Part shown: one piece after another, positions 20,530 through 33,536 of the stretch
Layout: each line of letters opens with the position of its first letter
Numbering within the stretch: position 1 is the first letter of the stretch
Origin: Anas platyrhynchos
Lineage: Eukaryota > Chordata > Aves > Anseriformes > Anatidae
Assembly: GCF_047663525.1 (NCBI RefSeq)
Contig: NC_092590.1
Location: 16,457,001 to 16,521,000 of the forward strand
Direction: 5' to 3'
Length of the DNA: 64,000 nucleotides
Program-made: the position numbers and the translations under genes
Notes under the pieces: model-generated
The model's database searches: none
Told to the model about the DNA's origin: nothing
The model's input: only the letters and a program-made list of their open reading frames with translations

Positions 20530-21267
20530 CTTTTGTAGTAACAAAGGAGGCCTTTCTGCTCCAGATGTCGGCTTCTTGACTTGAAAGCGCTTACAGACAG
20601 CTGAGCGTGCTTGGCCCCCCTGGTGAACCCCGCTACGTGCTCACCTACTGGGCTGTATAAAGGCGACCCTGCTGCAGTTAGGGCCCTATTGTAAATACAG
20701 GGAGGGTCAAAAAGGGAAGGAAAAAACTAAAAAAAGGGATGAAGAAACAGCCCTCACACCAGAGGAGGGTGAACTTGCCAGCAGAGTGCTCTCAAGCTGT
20801 CACTTGTACATAGGGACCGGCACGTACGTCTAGCAGCAGCTCTGCTCAGCAAAAGCTTCCAGGGAATGCTGCTTGGATTTCGCTGTCATGTGTAAATAGA
20901 GATTTTTTTTTTTTTTGGAAAAAAAATAAGCCTTAGTTTCTCGAAGATAACGATTCTCCATCAGCTCGGCTGTGAATGGATATATGCAAAGCCACGGCGT
21001 CTGCCTGGCATTGCGGCAGGGGTCTGGCAGCCCAGGTGTGCCGCTGCGGCCGGTGCAGGAGGCACCTGAAGGACGGTGGGCAGGGGGCTCAGCAGGCATT
21101 TCTCCCTCGGTCCTGTCAGCGGGGTGAACTCTCTGGCCCGTGTCCTCCCCAGGGAGCTACGGCCCGGGCTTCTCGGTGCAGGCATGGCAGGTGGGATGGG
21201 CAGAAATCACCAGTAAGGGATGCAGACCCCGTCAGCGTGGTTCCCCTGAGGCTTTTAATATTAATTA

Positions 21268-21316
21268 CAAAAAGAAACAGAAAAAAAAGAAATAAAAAAA
21301 AAAAAAAAAAAGGAAA
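21268..21316. repeat. A-rich low-complexity tract
   Basis: Adenine runs interrupted by single G, C or T, ending in about 18 uninterrupted A (21294-21311). Confidence 0.85.
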
Positions 21317-22306
21317 ACGTACACCAAACCCTGCAGACTTGTTAGTGGTGTTGGGCCAGCTCCTCTGCACTGGTGGAAACCACAGGGGAGCTCTGGAGCT
21401 TCCCCATCACCCTGCACAACTCAGAGCTTACTGAGTCCTTACTGACCCTGAGCCCAACAGCAGCAGAAGAAAACTACATAGCAGATGGAAAAAGGTGGCC
21501 CAGAATAACTTTCCCTAGACATAAAAGCCTCTATTTCACCTGGCATTTTTCAGTGAAGCAGTGCCAATGTGGAAGCGTCCCCTCCCAATGAAAAGCCCAC
21601 TAGCACGGCTATCTGGTAGCTTGCTGGTAGCTATAGAAACACCTATTGCACAAATTCAGCGTGGTATTTGGGGTAGAGCCCTCACTCCTGGCAGGGAAAG
21701 GCCAGCAGCTTACCAGAAGCTGCCTGGTAGTGCCAAGGGGGTTAGGCACCCACACCAGTAAGGCTCCTGCCGCTGCAGGGCTGTTGTTTTCCTCTCGCAT
21801 ACTTGAATACCTCCGCTGTCACCTGGCTCTGTGGGACTGTGGTTACCATCAGCACTTCACAGCTGCCCAGCAACGAGCGATTGAATGATTTATCGCTGTG
21901 GCACGCAGGAGATACCATGCTTTTGTTCACCCCTTCCTTTGCCCACATCTCCTCCAGCCCTGCACGGTGTCCCTTGGGCCATCATCTCCAGGAGGAGACT
22001 CAGGTTGCACCCCTAATGGAGGCTGTCAGATTTATTTTTTTTTTCCTTCCTGGGCTACAACAAGGGACAAAATCTGAACAACCTCCCCTGCTTTATGCTG
22101 GAAAGGTTCTGGGAACTAGACAGGGAATTTGGAAGAAAATAAAAAGCTCCAACAAGTTTGAAAGCTCATGATTTTTTTCAGTCGCAAGGGGATGGTCCTT
22201 ATGGTTTCTAGAGCCTAGAAGGGCAGTGCTAAATCCTGGCCTGAGGCTGCCCAACCCTTGGGAGCTCTGGGGTGCTGCTTGGGGTGAAAGGGGGGCTGCA
22301 ATTGCA

Positions 22307-22325
22307 GGAAAGCAGAAATCCTCTA

Positions 22326-22356
<31 letters not shown>

Positions 22357-22386
22357 CAACAGATTATTGGAAAGCAGCAATCCTCT
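22307..22386. repeat. Poly-T (29) tract flanked by an 18-bp direct repeat
   Basis: GGAAAGCAGAAATCCTCT at 22307-22324 recurs with one mismatch at 22369-22386. Between the copies lie ACC, 29 T (22328-22356) and CAACAGATTATT. The arrangement resembles a target-site duplication around a very short minus-strand retroposed sequence, or a local slippage duplication. A further T-rich run follows at 22394-22415. Confidence 0.75.
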
Positions 22387-22789
22387 GGATTGCTTTTTTT
22401 TTTTCTTTTTTTTTCATTCAAGCCCTCACTATGAGTTTCTCTCCCCAGACAATCCTATCATCCTGCACCTTAAGCCTTTGACACGATGTCTAGAAGAGTT
22501 ATTCTTGGAGCCAGTTGCGACAGCGCTCGCTGTCTCTTTCTTCAGCCCCGACGAGGCTGACACCCGGTAACTGATGGTGAGGGCTGTAGAGACCAGCCCG
22601 AGCCCCAGTAAAAATGATGAATCCTGCCTCCTGCCTCCAGGCCGATGGCACATGGGTTACCTCTTGCAGATATCGGCCACTGTGAAATCGCTGGAAGAGC
22701 ACCAGCGCGTTTTGCGTGGCCTTCTCCAGGGCCCTGGGATAATGCAGACAATCAGCTGCCACCGAAGGGATCCAGGAACTTAATTGGCG

Positions 22790-23640
22790 AAGCCAATAAT
22801 TCCCATTAGCAAACCCCTTGGCCCTGTGGTTCCCCGGGGCAGAGTTTTGATTTAATCCAGCCCCAAGTCAACAGTGATTTATGTTTCACTTGCTTTACAT
22901 ATCTTAACTGAACTTCCTTACTCCTCAGGCATGGAATGAATCTTAATACATTGTAATTACTGTACTCCTGTCGATGAAACCATATGAAAAGCTATCACGG
23001 AGAGCATTAATAAAATGTACATTATGAAAAAGAATTCGGCATTGTCTGAAATTAATAATACGCCAGACTTTTCTCATCCACGCCTGCTCATTACAGGCCT
23101 GCCCTTGAGGTTTTTTGTTAAAATGCCTCGTTCAAACCACTCACATAGTTGTAGGGGGTGCAAGTTATGTGCTGTAGGGCTGCATCCCGGGTAGATGTAC
23201 CGCACGAGGATTTATTAATCTGTTACGTCTTTCAGGCATTGATTTTAGTGGCATTTATATAATGCTGGTATGACTAAAATGAACTGATTGATTCATGCGT
23301 ATGGATTAGTTTGCCTAAGACTTTGAGGCTAGGTAGGTTTATCATGCACTGTAACGACAGAATTCATCACTGTATTATTTACAAGAGACTGAACTGGCTG
23401 CATCTCAATAACTGAAGAGATCTTCACTGTTTTATTTATGTATAAATGTTTACTTAATCAGCCACCAATTTTGTTTAGCGGAATTTGTTAGCAAACGGAA
23501 ATTGTAAATGATAACATGGTGTCTATTTTTAAATTTATAGGCTTTCATCTATAGCGAAAATCCAAGATTTCCAAAGTGTCTTTGTCTCCCGGCAATCAAC
23601 AAGCTCTCTTGTATATGCTTTTTGGTAATTGCAATTAGCT
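22790..23640. promoter_or_regulatory. Candidate conserved noncoding element or enhancer
   Basis: About 850 bases of complex AT-rich sequence, free of homopolymers, with many TAAT/ATTA homeodomain-type cores (for example TTAATACATTGTAATTACTG, AAATTAATAATACG, TTGCAATTAGC) among E-box- and GATA-like words. The texture is typical of vertebrate developmental enhancers in gene deserts. This is a pattern judgement without alignment evidence. Confidence 0.3.
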
Positions 23641-23659
23641 ACCGCAGTCCTTCACTTTT

Positions 23660-23683
23660 AAAAAAAAAAAAAAAAAAAAAAAA
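23660..23683. repeat. (A)24 homopolymer
   Basis: Uninterrupted run of 24 A in otherwise complex sequence. Confidence 0.9.
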
Positions 23684-26600
23684 GACCCTAATACAGGAGA
23701 TCTGAGTGGTAGTGTGTCAAAGTCACCATAAGTACCCCAAATACGTAGAAGCATTGCTGTAGGTGCCAAGCTACCTGCTTGGCTGGCCTCCGAGCATTCA
23801 GCAGTAGTTATATGTATGTGAACACAGCGTGATGTGAAAAACACAGCCAGCGTTTGTAAAAGACGGCCTCCAAAACCTGCGTGGAGGTGGAGGATCACCC
23901 TACCCAGGGCTCCGCTTCGTGCTGGGTCGAGAGATCGTGAGAAAACCCCAATTCCAGATAAAATGAAGTGAAAAGCTTCAGCGCACACTGGAAGAAATCA
24001 CTTGAGCTGTTCAGCTCTCTGCTGCGACAGCTTGAGGAGCACCCGGCCAAAGGGGGGAAGGAAGACATCTGCCCACCCAGCACCCCAGCCGGGAAAGTGG
24101 CCAGGCAACAATGGGCTTTTGCTGGAATAATTCTCCAAGGAGGCTTAATCCCAGGCGGCCAATCGATGGCACGTGTTTGCTTTGAGCTGGGGTGCCCTCC
24201 GACCGCGCTGCTCCTCCCAGGGATCCTGAGTAAAGAGGATTTATTAAACCAAGGAGGAGACTTCCCTTTCAGGAGCCATTTGGAAATATTTTTAGTGCAG
24301 GCCACATAAGAAGTGATATGTTAGAGGGATATAAAATAGTAAGTAGTGTCCAGAGAAGGTGAATTGAGCGTGCCAGTACACCTTGGGTAATACAGCAAGT
24401 GGCTCTGTGTGGGGAAACGAAGAGGTGAAGGCTTAAAGGTAGTTAAAGGCACTGCCTCATTACCCAGCACACAAATACCCCACGGACTCCGTGACCCAAT
24501 ACAGCAGTAAGATGATGGACAATGAGCTTCAGCAAAATGTTGTACCTTCTTACGCATGCCTTGCACCCTCACACCCCCTCCCTGCAGAGCTATTAGGAAT
24601 TAGAGCAGAGCACGTGGGGAGCATCGTTGTCCAGAGATGCTTTGTTGCCGTGGCCAGTGCATGGCTTGTGAATGTTTGGGAAGGTTGCCTGCCACCATAC
24701 AGGCTGCTATCTACCAACACAAGTCCTGTGCACCTTGCTGACACTGCCCACAGCCAAATAGTCAATTTGTCAGCACAAATAGCAATATTTGGAAGCGTTG
24801 AGCTTAGCAGAGGCTGCGTGTAACCAGCACGTTTTATATTCCATGCAAATGTTGGGACGCTTCTGCTTCCTCACGCTCCTTAGCCTGCAAAGCCAGCAGA
24901 GCTCATAGTGTCTGGAAATTGCCCCAATGGGCAAATCTGGCGAGAGCAGCTGAGCCTCGGGAAACTCGGTTCACCAAGGACTAGTGCACACACTCCTTGG
25001 GGCATAAAACGAAGTTTTTAGTTGCTTTTCTTGGACAGCCCATAAATGTGAGCGATGCAAAATTAATCAAAAACACCAGTACAAGCTAAGAAGTCAGTCA
25101 TGCTTCATGAGCTGTTCGCACAGGAGGCAGCTCTTGGCCTCTTAGCACCAGGAATAGGAAATGCATTAATTGTGAGGCTTTCAGGCTCTGGGATAGACAT
25201 GACACCCCGCCGTCCTCAAGTGCACCATGGGCTGATTTTGCCCTGGAGCCATGGGGACACACCAAAGCACACTGCTGGATGTGAGAGGCTCTGCCCCTTT
25301 GGAAGAGGACCTTAGCTGCTGTTTGGGATGTGTCTTGGGCATCTTTGCAAGTGGGTTCTCACTGTTCCTTCTCACTTAGCTACTATTCTACCTGCGATGT
25401 CCACAATCTCCAGGTTGGTTACGCCTTAATTTAAGGCAATTAGGAGATGCACCTGACCAGGTCTTAAAAACAAAGCAAAACAAACAAGCAAAAAAAAAAA
25501 ACAAAAACACAGCAGCAAGCACTGTGATTCTTCTGTATAAAGATGGCTTCTGCCAAATGGCAATGTTTGCTTAAAGCTGCAGGAACAGGTGAAAGCCAGC
25601 AGCTGTTTTAATCAGCTCTGTGCCCACCTGGATGCCAGCTGTGGTCCTTAACTATAAGAGTAACAGCAGCAGGCTTGGGTCTTCCTTAGAGGCCCCCCAG
25701 CATGCCAAGGACACTGATGCCCTGTGCAGACCCAAGCAATGAAGCTGATGGTGCTGGCATCATGTCTGTAACTCCTGGCTGAGCCAGAGACTATCCTTTA
25801 GGAAGGTGCTTTAAGTGCTTGCAGCTCTTGAAGGAACGAGGAAGATGTTGGATCCCTTGGTAAGTCACGCTACATGCTAACTGCTCCTGCTGATGTACCA
25901 GCACTGTAGTTTGCCTCTTGTCTGAACAATTAGATTCAATTTCCTGTCTTATGCCCTGTTTATCCATGCTAATATCTCTCCTAGATCTTTTTGGATGATG
26001 CCTGCTGTGTAGGGGAGGTATATAATTGTAGGAAAGGCTGAAAATTCGTCACCGTAATGTCACCAAAATGGCCTTGACTAAAAGGTGGTGCTGCAGGAGT
26101 CTGATTTTTCACCAGCTTCCCTCCACGCGGATGAGCTTTTAGTTAGTCATGTTTCAAAATAAAGTCGAGGCATGCCTCTTTTTTTAGCTTTCAAGCTAAA
26201 AATGAGTCTGTTGTGTGCATGCTCCCTTCTGCTCGGCTGCACTTGCTGGCGTCTGCTGCTGTGGGAAGCTGAAGGCATCAATGGCGAGGCTGAAGCCAAC
26301 CCCTGCAGCACGGGGTGTGCGCGTAAATCATGTATCATGGTGCGTGGGGTGGTGGTGGGTGAGCTCCATGCTGACATCCTCTGCTTGGAGCTTTGGTGTC
26401 CAGGGCGTGCAGCAGCTGCATCAAGCAGTCTTAAGAAGAAAAAAATATATTTTTTTTTTTTCTTGTGAGATCTTTTACCCTTACATGCCTGTTATCGTGG
26501 ATTCACCTGGGTTAAATGCTGCGGTGCATGCTCCTGTTAAGCACCACCCAGGAGCTGCCCGTGGCTCTCCAGCTCTCCTGAATATTAAGCGGTTTCCTAA

Positions 26601-27273
26601 GTGCTGTGAGGCTCTCATGGCTGAACAGCTTCACCATGTGCTTGCTGCACACTCATCCAGCAAGGAAATCAAAGGCATGATGTCATCAGCATTTCTCATC
26701 TAAAATTAAATATCTGTCTTAAGTCCCTAGACACACACAGACTTTGTATTAGAAACATGTACCGAGAGTTCAAACTCTGAGTCATCTCATATATATTTCA
26801 CCAAAGCCAAGGGAATAGCAGAAAGAACAGACCTGCAAAAGAGCAATTCTCCAGTCTAGCAAGACGAGGGAGGAAAACTGTTCAGGGAAAAATACTAATG
26901 GGTTCACAAGCAAAAAAAAAAAATCTTGCCAATGAAATTGTGGCTCTAGTATTCTGTACCTTCGCAGGAAAGCTGTGATTTGCTGTGGAAAGTGCAGCAG
27001 GGAATAAATGGGTCAACTCGTGCTCATTAGCAGTGGTGGCAGAGCAAGTGGCATTTGAAACAAGCCTGCTTGGAGGGAAAGCCAAATGATTTATTCTGAA
27101 ATAGTAAAATGTTTGTTGTCACAATTAGCTTCTCCGAGGGCACAGCACAGAGCCATGTGGTGCTGCTGGCCGGGCAGGGATCAGGGATGAGGCTTTTGCC
27201 ATGAAGCTGAGCACTGCCCTCCTGCTGCGGGGCTGCGCTGCATCGCTGGAGGTGCAAGCTGGTGGATGCTGCT

Positions 27274-27462
27274 CATAAGGTTTGGAAAAGCCCTCCAAGA
27301 TCATCTGGTCCAACCATCCCACAAAACCATGTCCCCAAGCACCACGTCCAACCTTTCCTTGAACACCCCCAGGGACGGTGACACCACCACCTCCCTGGGC
27401 AACCCGTCCCAGTGCCTGACTGCTCTTTGTGAGAAGAAACGTCTCCTAATTCCCAACTGCAT
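27274..27462 (-). mobile_element. CR1 LINE 3' fragment
   Basis: Read on the minus strand, this is the end of a CR1 non-LTR retrotransposon: the ORF2 C-terminus (TGGGACGGGTTGCCCAGGGA, encoding a GLPRE-like motif) and then the 3' UTR ending GGATGGTTGGACCAGATGAT and CTTTTCCAAACC. It is severely 5'-truncated, as is usual for CR1. Over the shared part it is nearly identical to the element at 58.4 kb, so both belong to one subfamily. The frame is broken near the 5' end, so it is dead. Confidence 0.9.
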
Positions 27463-28149
27463 ATTTGAGTGGTCAAAGACTGCTTTTAAGATTCCCTTTT
27501 CCTTTGTTAGCTCCAGGCCCGCTGCAGCCCCAGCTCTTCCTGACCTTCTCAGTGGCCTCAGGCAGTCAGTGGCTTGCTCCTTGCTGGCTCCCTCTCCTGC
27601 CTCAAGCTAGGCCAGGCTTGGAAATGTATTTAAAGATGTGCCCAAGAGGCTGATGGAGTGGGATTTCTGCTATTTTCAGCTTCCAGCACTGCCAGGCCCC
27701 TGTTAAGCCCCCACCTACATTCTTCCTCCCCGATCTAATGCTGTGCCTCTCATTTGCTTCCCAGCAGGTCAAGTTCAGTTGTTGTGGGCACAGCCTGGCT
27801 CCTAAATGGCCTTCCCCAAGGAAGCTAAACATCTTCCCTTCTCAGCAAAAGTCTCTTCTCCTCCCCCACACAGTTCAGGCTGTTTGTTTGTGGGGAGGAG
27901 CTGTGTATCAGGGTCCCTTGGGATGTGATAAGGAACCCGGTGATGCTGCCGGTGCAGGAAGGCGTGGGGCAGAAGGCAGTGCAGGCACCTGGGGGGCTGC
28001 AGAGGATAAAATCCCTGCTCTGGGCTATTCTCCATCTCCCACTGGAGTACGGCCTGGGCCTGAGGCCTGTCGGATGCACTATCAGGTATGCAGCATCAGC
28101 CCAAGAGCTGTTCTGGCTCCATAATGGGAACCAATTCCCTCCCCTAATG

Positions 28150-28330
28150 TGCAGTTGTTGAGTTGCATAAAAATCATTATTACACATTGTGAAATCTAAT
28201 TACATTATTACACACCGCGTACACACTAATAAAGGCAGTGGATGCAATAACGCTGCTGGTAATACACCATTCCACCGAAATTACTATTGCTGTCAGTTTT
28301 ACTTCCAGTATTCTTGATTTACCCTGACAA
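28150..28330. promoter_or_regulatory. Candidate conserved noncoding element (short)
   Basis: Complex AT-rich sequence with repeated ATTATTACACA words (CATTATTACACATTGTGAAA, then ACATTATTACACACCG), TCTAATTACATT and other TAAT cores. It is distinct from the GC-richer flanks. Suggestive only; no alignment was possible. Confidence 0.25.
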
Positions 28331-31300
28331 GTGAGGCTTGCAGCCTGCTTGCTCCAGCAGGTGGGTGAAGTGGGAAGACCTTACCGCAGGTGCAGCACCC
28401 CACAGCTCCTGCTACAGCTGTCAGCATGTAAGGAGGGGCTACCGTGTCCCCACTCCTATTCACAGTGCTCCTGCGAGGCTTATCAGTGCTGTCCTGAGAC
28501 AGGCTCAAAACCAGCCCTTTGAAAGTTGCCCTGATAACAGCACTCATCATTTATCCTTGGGAACGTGTGCAACCTTTAGTATTTGAAGCTAGACCAGCCC
28601 AAATGCCACCCCACACACACCTCCAGGGGTTGTGGTATGCAGCAGGAGGAGGACAGATTGTTCTTAGGCTTTTTACAGGCACGTCCAGCAGTGTGGATGT
28701 GGCTGCACTGATGTGGTCCTCACCAGCACCAGTCCATGCAATGGGACCTGCGCTCAACTGAGGACAGAAGGCACCTTCTCAGCTAGACCAGTGAAAAGAA
28801 AAAAAAAAAAAAAGCAGGAGGAAAGCTGACATCTGGAGGATTGATGTGAGGGGGAATTTAGCTCTCAAGGAGTATTTTCAGTTCTCTGCCTTCCCACCAC
28901 TAACTTCTCACTGTGAAGCTCATGTGATGAATACTGTCTGCTGGGGTTAACCAGCTGGTCCCCCATCCCACAGATCAGAATTGAGCTCTTCTTAGTAATG
29001 GAAGAGATGAAGAGGGCTCCCTAAATATCTCAGCACCTGTGAGGGGACAGGTGTGCCCTTACCATCCATTAAAACACTGCTTGCAGGGTGCTCTCAAGCT
29101 GAAGAAGCTGATAGCTGAGGAGAGGTAGTTGTAAGGATTGTGGTGATGTTCTGAAGATCCTTATTTTTTATCTTTCTTAAGCTCTGGCAAATGAGTGCAG
29201 GGCTAGGTCACTGCAGAAAAAGAAAATGGAAGGGGAAGACATGGAGACAGGGACTAAGAAAAAACTATTGCTTTGCATTTCCTTTGCTAGATGATTTGGA
29301 TGCTGGAAGATGCCTCCCTGCTGTCCCCTTTGCAAACTCTTCAGAAGGAAAGGAGGTGAGCTTGTGGTGTTTCACTATGTCTTTACTTCTAAATGAAATA
29401 AGATGCTGAAAATTGGCCCCTGAACAACACCTAAGCTTTTACAGGAGCAAACTATCCCTCTGTGGTAGGGATTCCACTGGTTATCAGATTCCACCAGGAG
29501 AAAGATGGGGCAGGAGGCTTGGCTCTAATTCATCCAGCCACCAATTTATTTTTTTAATCACTCTCAGCTTGAAACAGGTTAATTAAAATTATCAGTTAAC
29601 TAGTCCCCCACTGGGAAGGTGTGCAGGAACTTAGCTGTGTGTCCTCTTGGTCACCTAAATTACTGCTGCGCATACACGTTTTACTTTAAGGATACCGCTG
29701 CTCCTTTTTCTGTCTAGAAAACACAGATCCCTAGCTCTGGTTGCTGTCTGGCCTGTGGCAATCCTTTCTTCAGGAGGCGTTTGTCCTCTGGTTTCATTTT
29801 TTCTTTCCTTCTCTTGGACAAAACTCCAGAGAAACTGCGTAAGTTAAATCCAAGGGAAGTTTGAGGGGAAAAGGAGTCAGTGAGGATGCACCCCTCCCTG
29901 GCTTCCTTCTTTGAAAACAGAATTCAGAGTTGGGTCTGAGGCTGGTGGGAAGAGGGTAAAGGGTGAAAAATAAAGGGAAAACACCTTAAGCAGTCCCACC
30001 TTCCTTCCCTGTAGGGTAAAGGCTCGTGCTTCCTCAGCACACAGCTGAGTGCTAGTTGTGCTTGTCAAGCTTTCACTGAAGCCACTACCTGATTTTTCCC
30101 CTGTAGTAAATTGCTGTGGAAGCCAACAATATTTCTGCCTTTATTGCAGAACCATGACTGTCAGACAAAGAACAGACGCAAGGGTCGTGTTGATAAAGAC
30201 ATAAGGGTCTCTTCCTCTCCCCCGCTGCAGTGATTTATGAGCAGCCGTAGCTTTCCCGGCCCTGCTGCAGCAGGTTTCCCAGGAAAGAGCCTGTTCTCGG
30301 TCTCCCACAGGCTGAAATGATGGTGTCAGTGTTGCTTGTGGACAAACAGGGGCCTCGTGAGACTGTTTGCCTTCATAAATCATCCGAAGTGGGACTCAGC
30401 AGCCAGCACCAGTCCGCCCAAGCTGCAGGTGCCCGGAGCACGAAGGCAGCTGAGGAAGGGTCAGCTCCCTGCCCAGCGCTGGGAGGACGAGAGCCTCGGC
30501 ACATCCTCCTGTGCAGTGACAATACCTTATGAGTTTTGATCATCTGCTGACTGGTCTTGCTCCACACTAACAGGTAATAATATGCTTTTAGTGGAGATAT
30601 TCCCTAACAAATGGGAATGAGGAGTATGTACACACTGCAGACCTAGTCTCCTTCCTCCTTTGCTATGAATTCCTTTGGTGATGATGAGCTTTTTCATATT
30701 AGTTTCTGGCCTTTATTTGTTTATTTTTATTTTTTTTCATGGAGAATTCAAATGAGTCTCCCATCCTGCAGGTGCAATTCAGCCTTCATAGAAAGTTAGG
30801 CACCCTGCCAGTCCTAAAACTCAGCTGCATCCTTCACTTACGTTCTGATGCTGAGGACTGGTGACACGCCAAAACTTCGCAAAACGCCCCGTCTGCCAAG
30901 AAATGCTGCTGCGTGGCACAAGTAGCAATCCCTCGCCATTGAGATCTGCTGCACTGTTTGGAGGAAAACAAGAAAAATTTAGGCCCCTATAGAAGTGAGA
31001 CTATTGAGGAATTAATGAAATCTCTCAGTTTGGAGACTCGCAGATGCTCTTCTATTGGGAGTGTGCCGAGCCTGTCATAAAACCCCTTTGGATAAGATGC
31101 AGTAAACATCTGGTACCTTTTTTTTTTTTTTTAAATAAAAACTATAATTGTTTTAGGCCTTGTTGTCTGCACATGCTGGTGATGTGCCTGCGAGGTCTAA
31201 TTAGTTGACAAGAGACAAAAAAGGCCACTGCAGTGAAAGGGAGGCTGGGTGCCAGGATCGTTAGATAGGTTAGGCAGGAGCCACAAGAGCCAGCAGGTGA

Positions 31301-32263
31301 TGGATGCAGGAAGGTGTATCATCCCCGGCTGTTATAGATGTGGGGACACGAGGAAACGAGGCAAATTGATAAGCCAAGGGCTCAATATTTTGCTAGTTTC
31401 TCTTACTCAAAACTGGATCTTCAATTTTCTGGGAATAGATACAGCAGGTCCCTCTCTGATTTTATAACCCAGACTATGGGACGAGATCATTAGCCAAGGA
31501 GAGCACAAGCTGACTGTCCGCTCTGCTTGGGTCTTCTATGGATAAATCCTTGAAAGGTTGCTTTTTTTCTGAAGCTGTGCATAACTCCCTAAGGTTTTCC
31601 CAGGTAGCTTCCTCTTCATGTGTCTTGGCTCCTTTTGAATGGTTAACTTGAGGGGAAAAATGATGAGTCCTAGGGATAAAGCAATGGTGAATAGTGTCCT
31701 TTGGATTGTGTTTCCTAGCACTCCTGGGAAGCGTGCAATACATTTTCCTGGTGTTCCTGTGCAAATTCACAGGTAGATTAAGCAATGTCATAGCTATTAG
31801 TCTCAGACCTACAGAAACATCACGGCTAGGCTCCCCAGCCACGCTGCAGGAGTGAAGTTCATTTCTGCTGGAGCCATCCTGAATCACAGCTGCTGACGAG
31901 AAGGAGGTGCGTAAAGGGGATCATCAGAAGTCCAGATGAGATCACCACAATATGTGCCATCAAACTGGAAGTCAATAGCTACATTCGCTTCCCAAATATT
32001 CAATAGTTTCCTCCCTTTCTTCCACTGCTCTACAGGGACATGCTACGGACGGTAAGGAAAATACCAGCAGAGACAGCAAAACAGCGCTTTCCTCTTCTGT
32101 AAATCAGGAGTAACACTACTAAAGCGAAGAGAGTGACACCAGGATAAAACTTTGTAAATTAAAAGAGGACAAGTCCCATTCACATTTTCTCTTGTCCAAG
32201 GCACCATGAAACGAACATTTGGAATTTACAATGCTGCTAACCTTAAAACTGTGTCCAATATTT

Positions 32264-32302
32264 TATATATATATATATATATATACACACACATACGCAC
32301 AC
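32264..32302. repeat. (TA)n(CA)n microsatellite
   Basis: About eleven TA units run into CA units with two interruptions (CATACGCACAC). Confidence 0.9.
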
Positions 32303-33512
32303 TCCCAAGTTCATGTTTTGGCAGCCAGTTAAGTGGCTTGATTTACAAATGACTGAGCCAGCTGGGGTCTCCAGAGGTATCTATCAAGTTGCAGTAGGAG
32401 CTGTCGAGTGGTGAGAATTTTGTTTAAAAAAATGCAACTTGCCTTGGACTTCTAATCTAAACCCCAGTGAAACCAGTGGAAATAGTTCCATTGATGTCTG
32501 GGGGCCCTGGGCCCAGACATTAACGTAGGGTCATATTTCTGTCTTGCCTTCTGAAACACGCAGAGAGCAACCTGGAGTCATCTGTCTGGAGAAACATGAC
32601 TTGAATGAAACCAGTCCCGAGTTTGGTTTTAGCATGATAAATGGCGACAGAAGACACGGTTGAATTTCCACATGTAGCAACCCCCCAAAATTGCTCCAGA
32701 ACTTGTTTTAGTTTATCCCCGCTGAACAAAATAAACAATATTTAGTAAATCTCTTTCTGACTAAAATATCACTGGAGTTATAGGAGAGCCAGAGGAACAG
32801 GAGAGTGGGAGATTGAAAGAAGTGGGTAAAATACATTTAAACCTTTTAAAAGAAAGGCTTTGTTCTTTAACAACCACCCTTTCCATGATACTCAGCCCCC
32901 TTTAATGCTTTGGTTCCTTTATTCCTATGGGGGGGGGAGGAATCCAAAACCCAAAGAAGGCAACAAAGCTGTGCTGTTTCTTTGTTTGCTTACATACAAC
33001 ACAAGTCAAGAGCAGAACACTTACATTTTGATTTTCAGATCATAGGAAACGAGGTGCCACCATCTTTACATTCCTGGCATGATCTGATTCTCAAATGAAA
33101 TGCTAGGATAATGATTATTATTTAAAAATGACAATGACAACTAAGGCAAAGTAGAAAAGGCACTGTAAATGCAGGAAAAAAATATCCAGGCAGTGCCTGC
33201 TTGTTTGTACATGTATATGTGTACATAAAAAATAAATAAAACCTGCATTATTGAATACAAATGAGAATGACAAAAAAAGTGCTTCTCCCCAAACAGTTGC
33301 ATATTCCAAAATTCTGTCAAAAAAAAGTCTTTCCTCCCACATTTGACTTTTTATTGTTGCTTTTCAACCAAAACAAAGTGAAAAGAGATTTTAAAAAATG
33401 AAGAGGAAATGGTAAATTATTTCAAAAGTAATTTCTGTATTATTTTTTTTTAAATCATTTTCTGGCATGGTGACAAAAGCTACCAGTGTATGTCCAAAGT
33501 TAGATCTGGTGA

Positions 33513-33536
33513 TTTATTATTATTATTACTATTATT
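33513..33536. repeat. (TTA)n microsatellite
   Basis: Seven to eight TTA-type units with one interruption (CTA). Confidence 0.85.

Larger units (their letters stand above)
14735..22306. other. Intergenic sequence downstream of ADGRL3, no gene seen
   Basis: No recognisable exon, RNA gene or transposon. Base composition alternates between AT-rich and fairly GC-rich blocks (notably about 18.5-21.6 kb). ORFs of 100-190 codons here are open on both strands and resemble no protein family I know. Contents worth marking are a two-copy 24-bp tandem at 17642-17689 and A-rich tracts at 20502-20529 and 21268-21316. Part could belong to a long alternative 3' UTR or a noncoding transcript; the sequence alone does not decide. 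Confidence 0.6.
22387..27273. other. Intergenic sequence, no gene seen
   Basis: No coding gene or recognisable transposon. It includes an AT-rich block at about 22790-23640 that looks non-repetitive (separate entry), an A24 run at 23660-23683, and ordinary unique sequence to the CR1 fragment at 27.27 kb. Candidate ORFs are short and unmatched. Confidence 0.6.

Noticed and set aside
26215..26703. 162-codon ORF
   Set aside because: Low-quality Cys/Ala/Val-rich product interrupted by a poly-F stretch from a T run; no similarity that I recognise.
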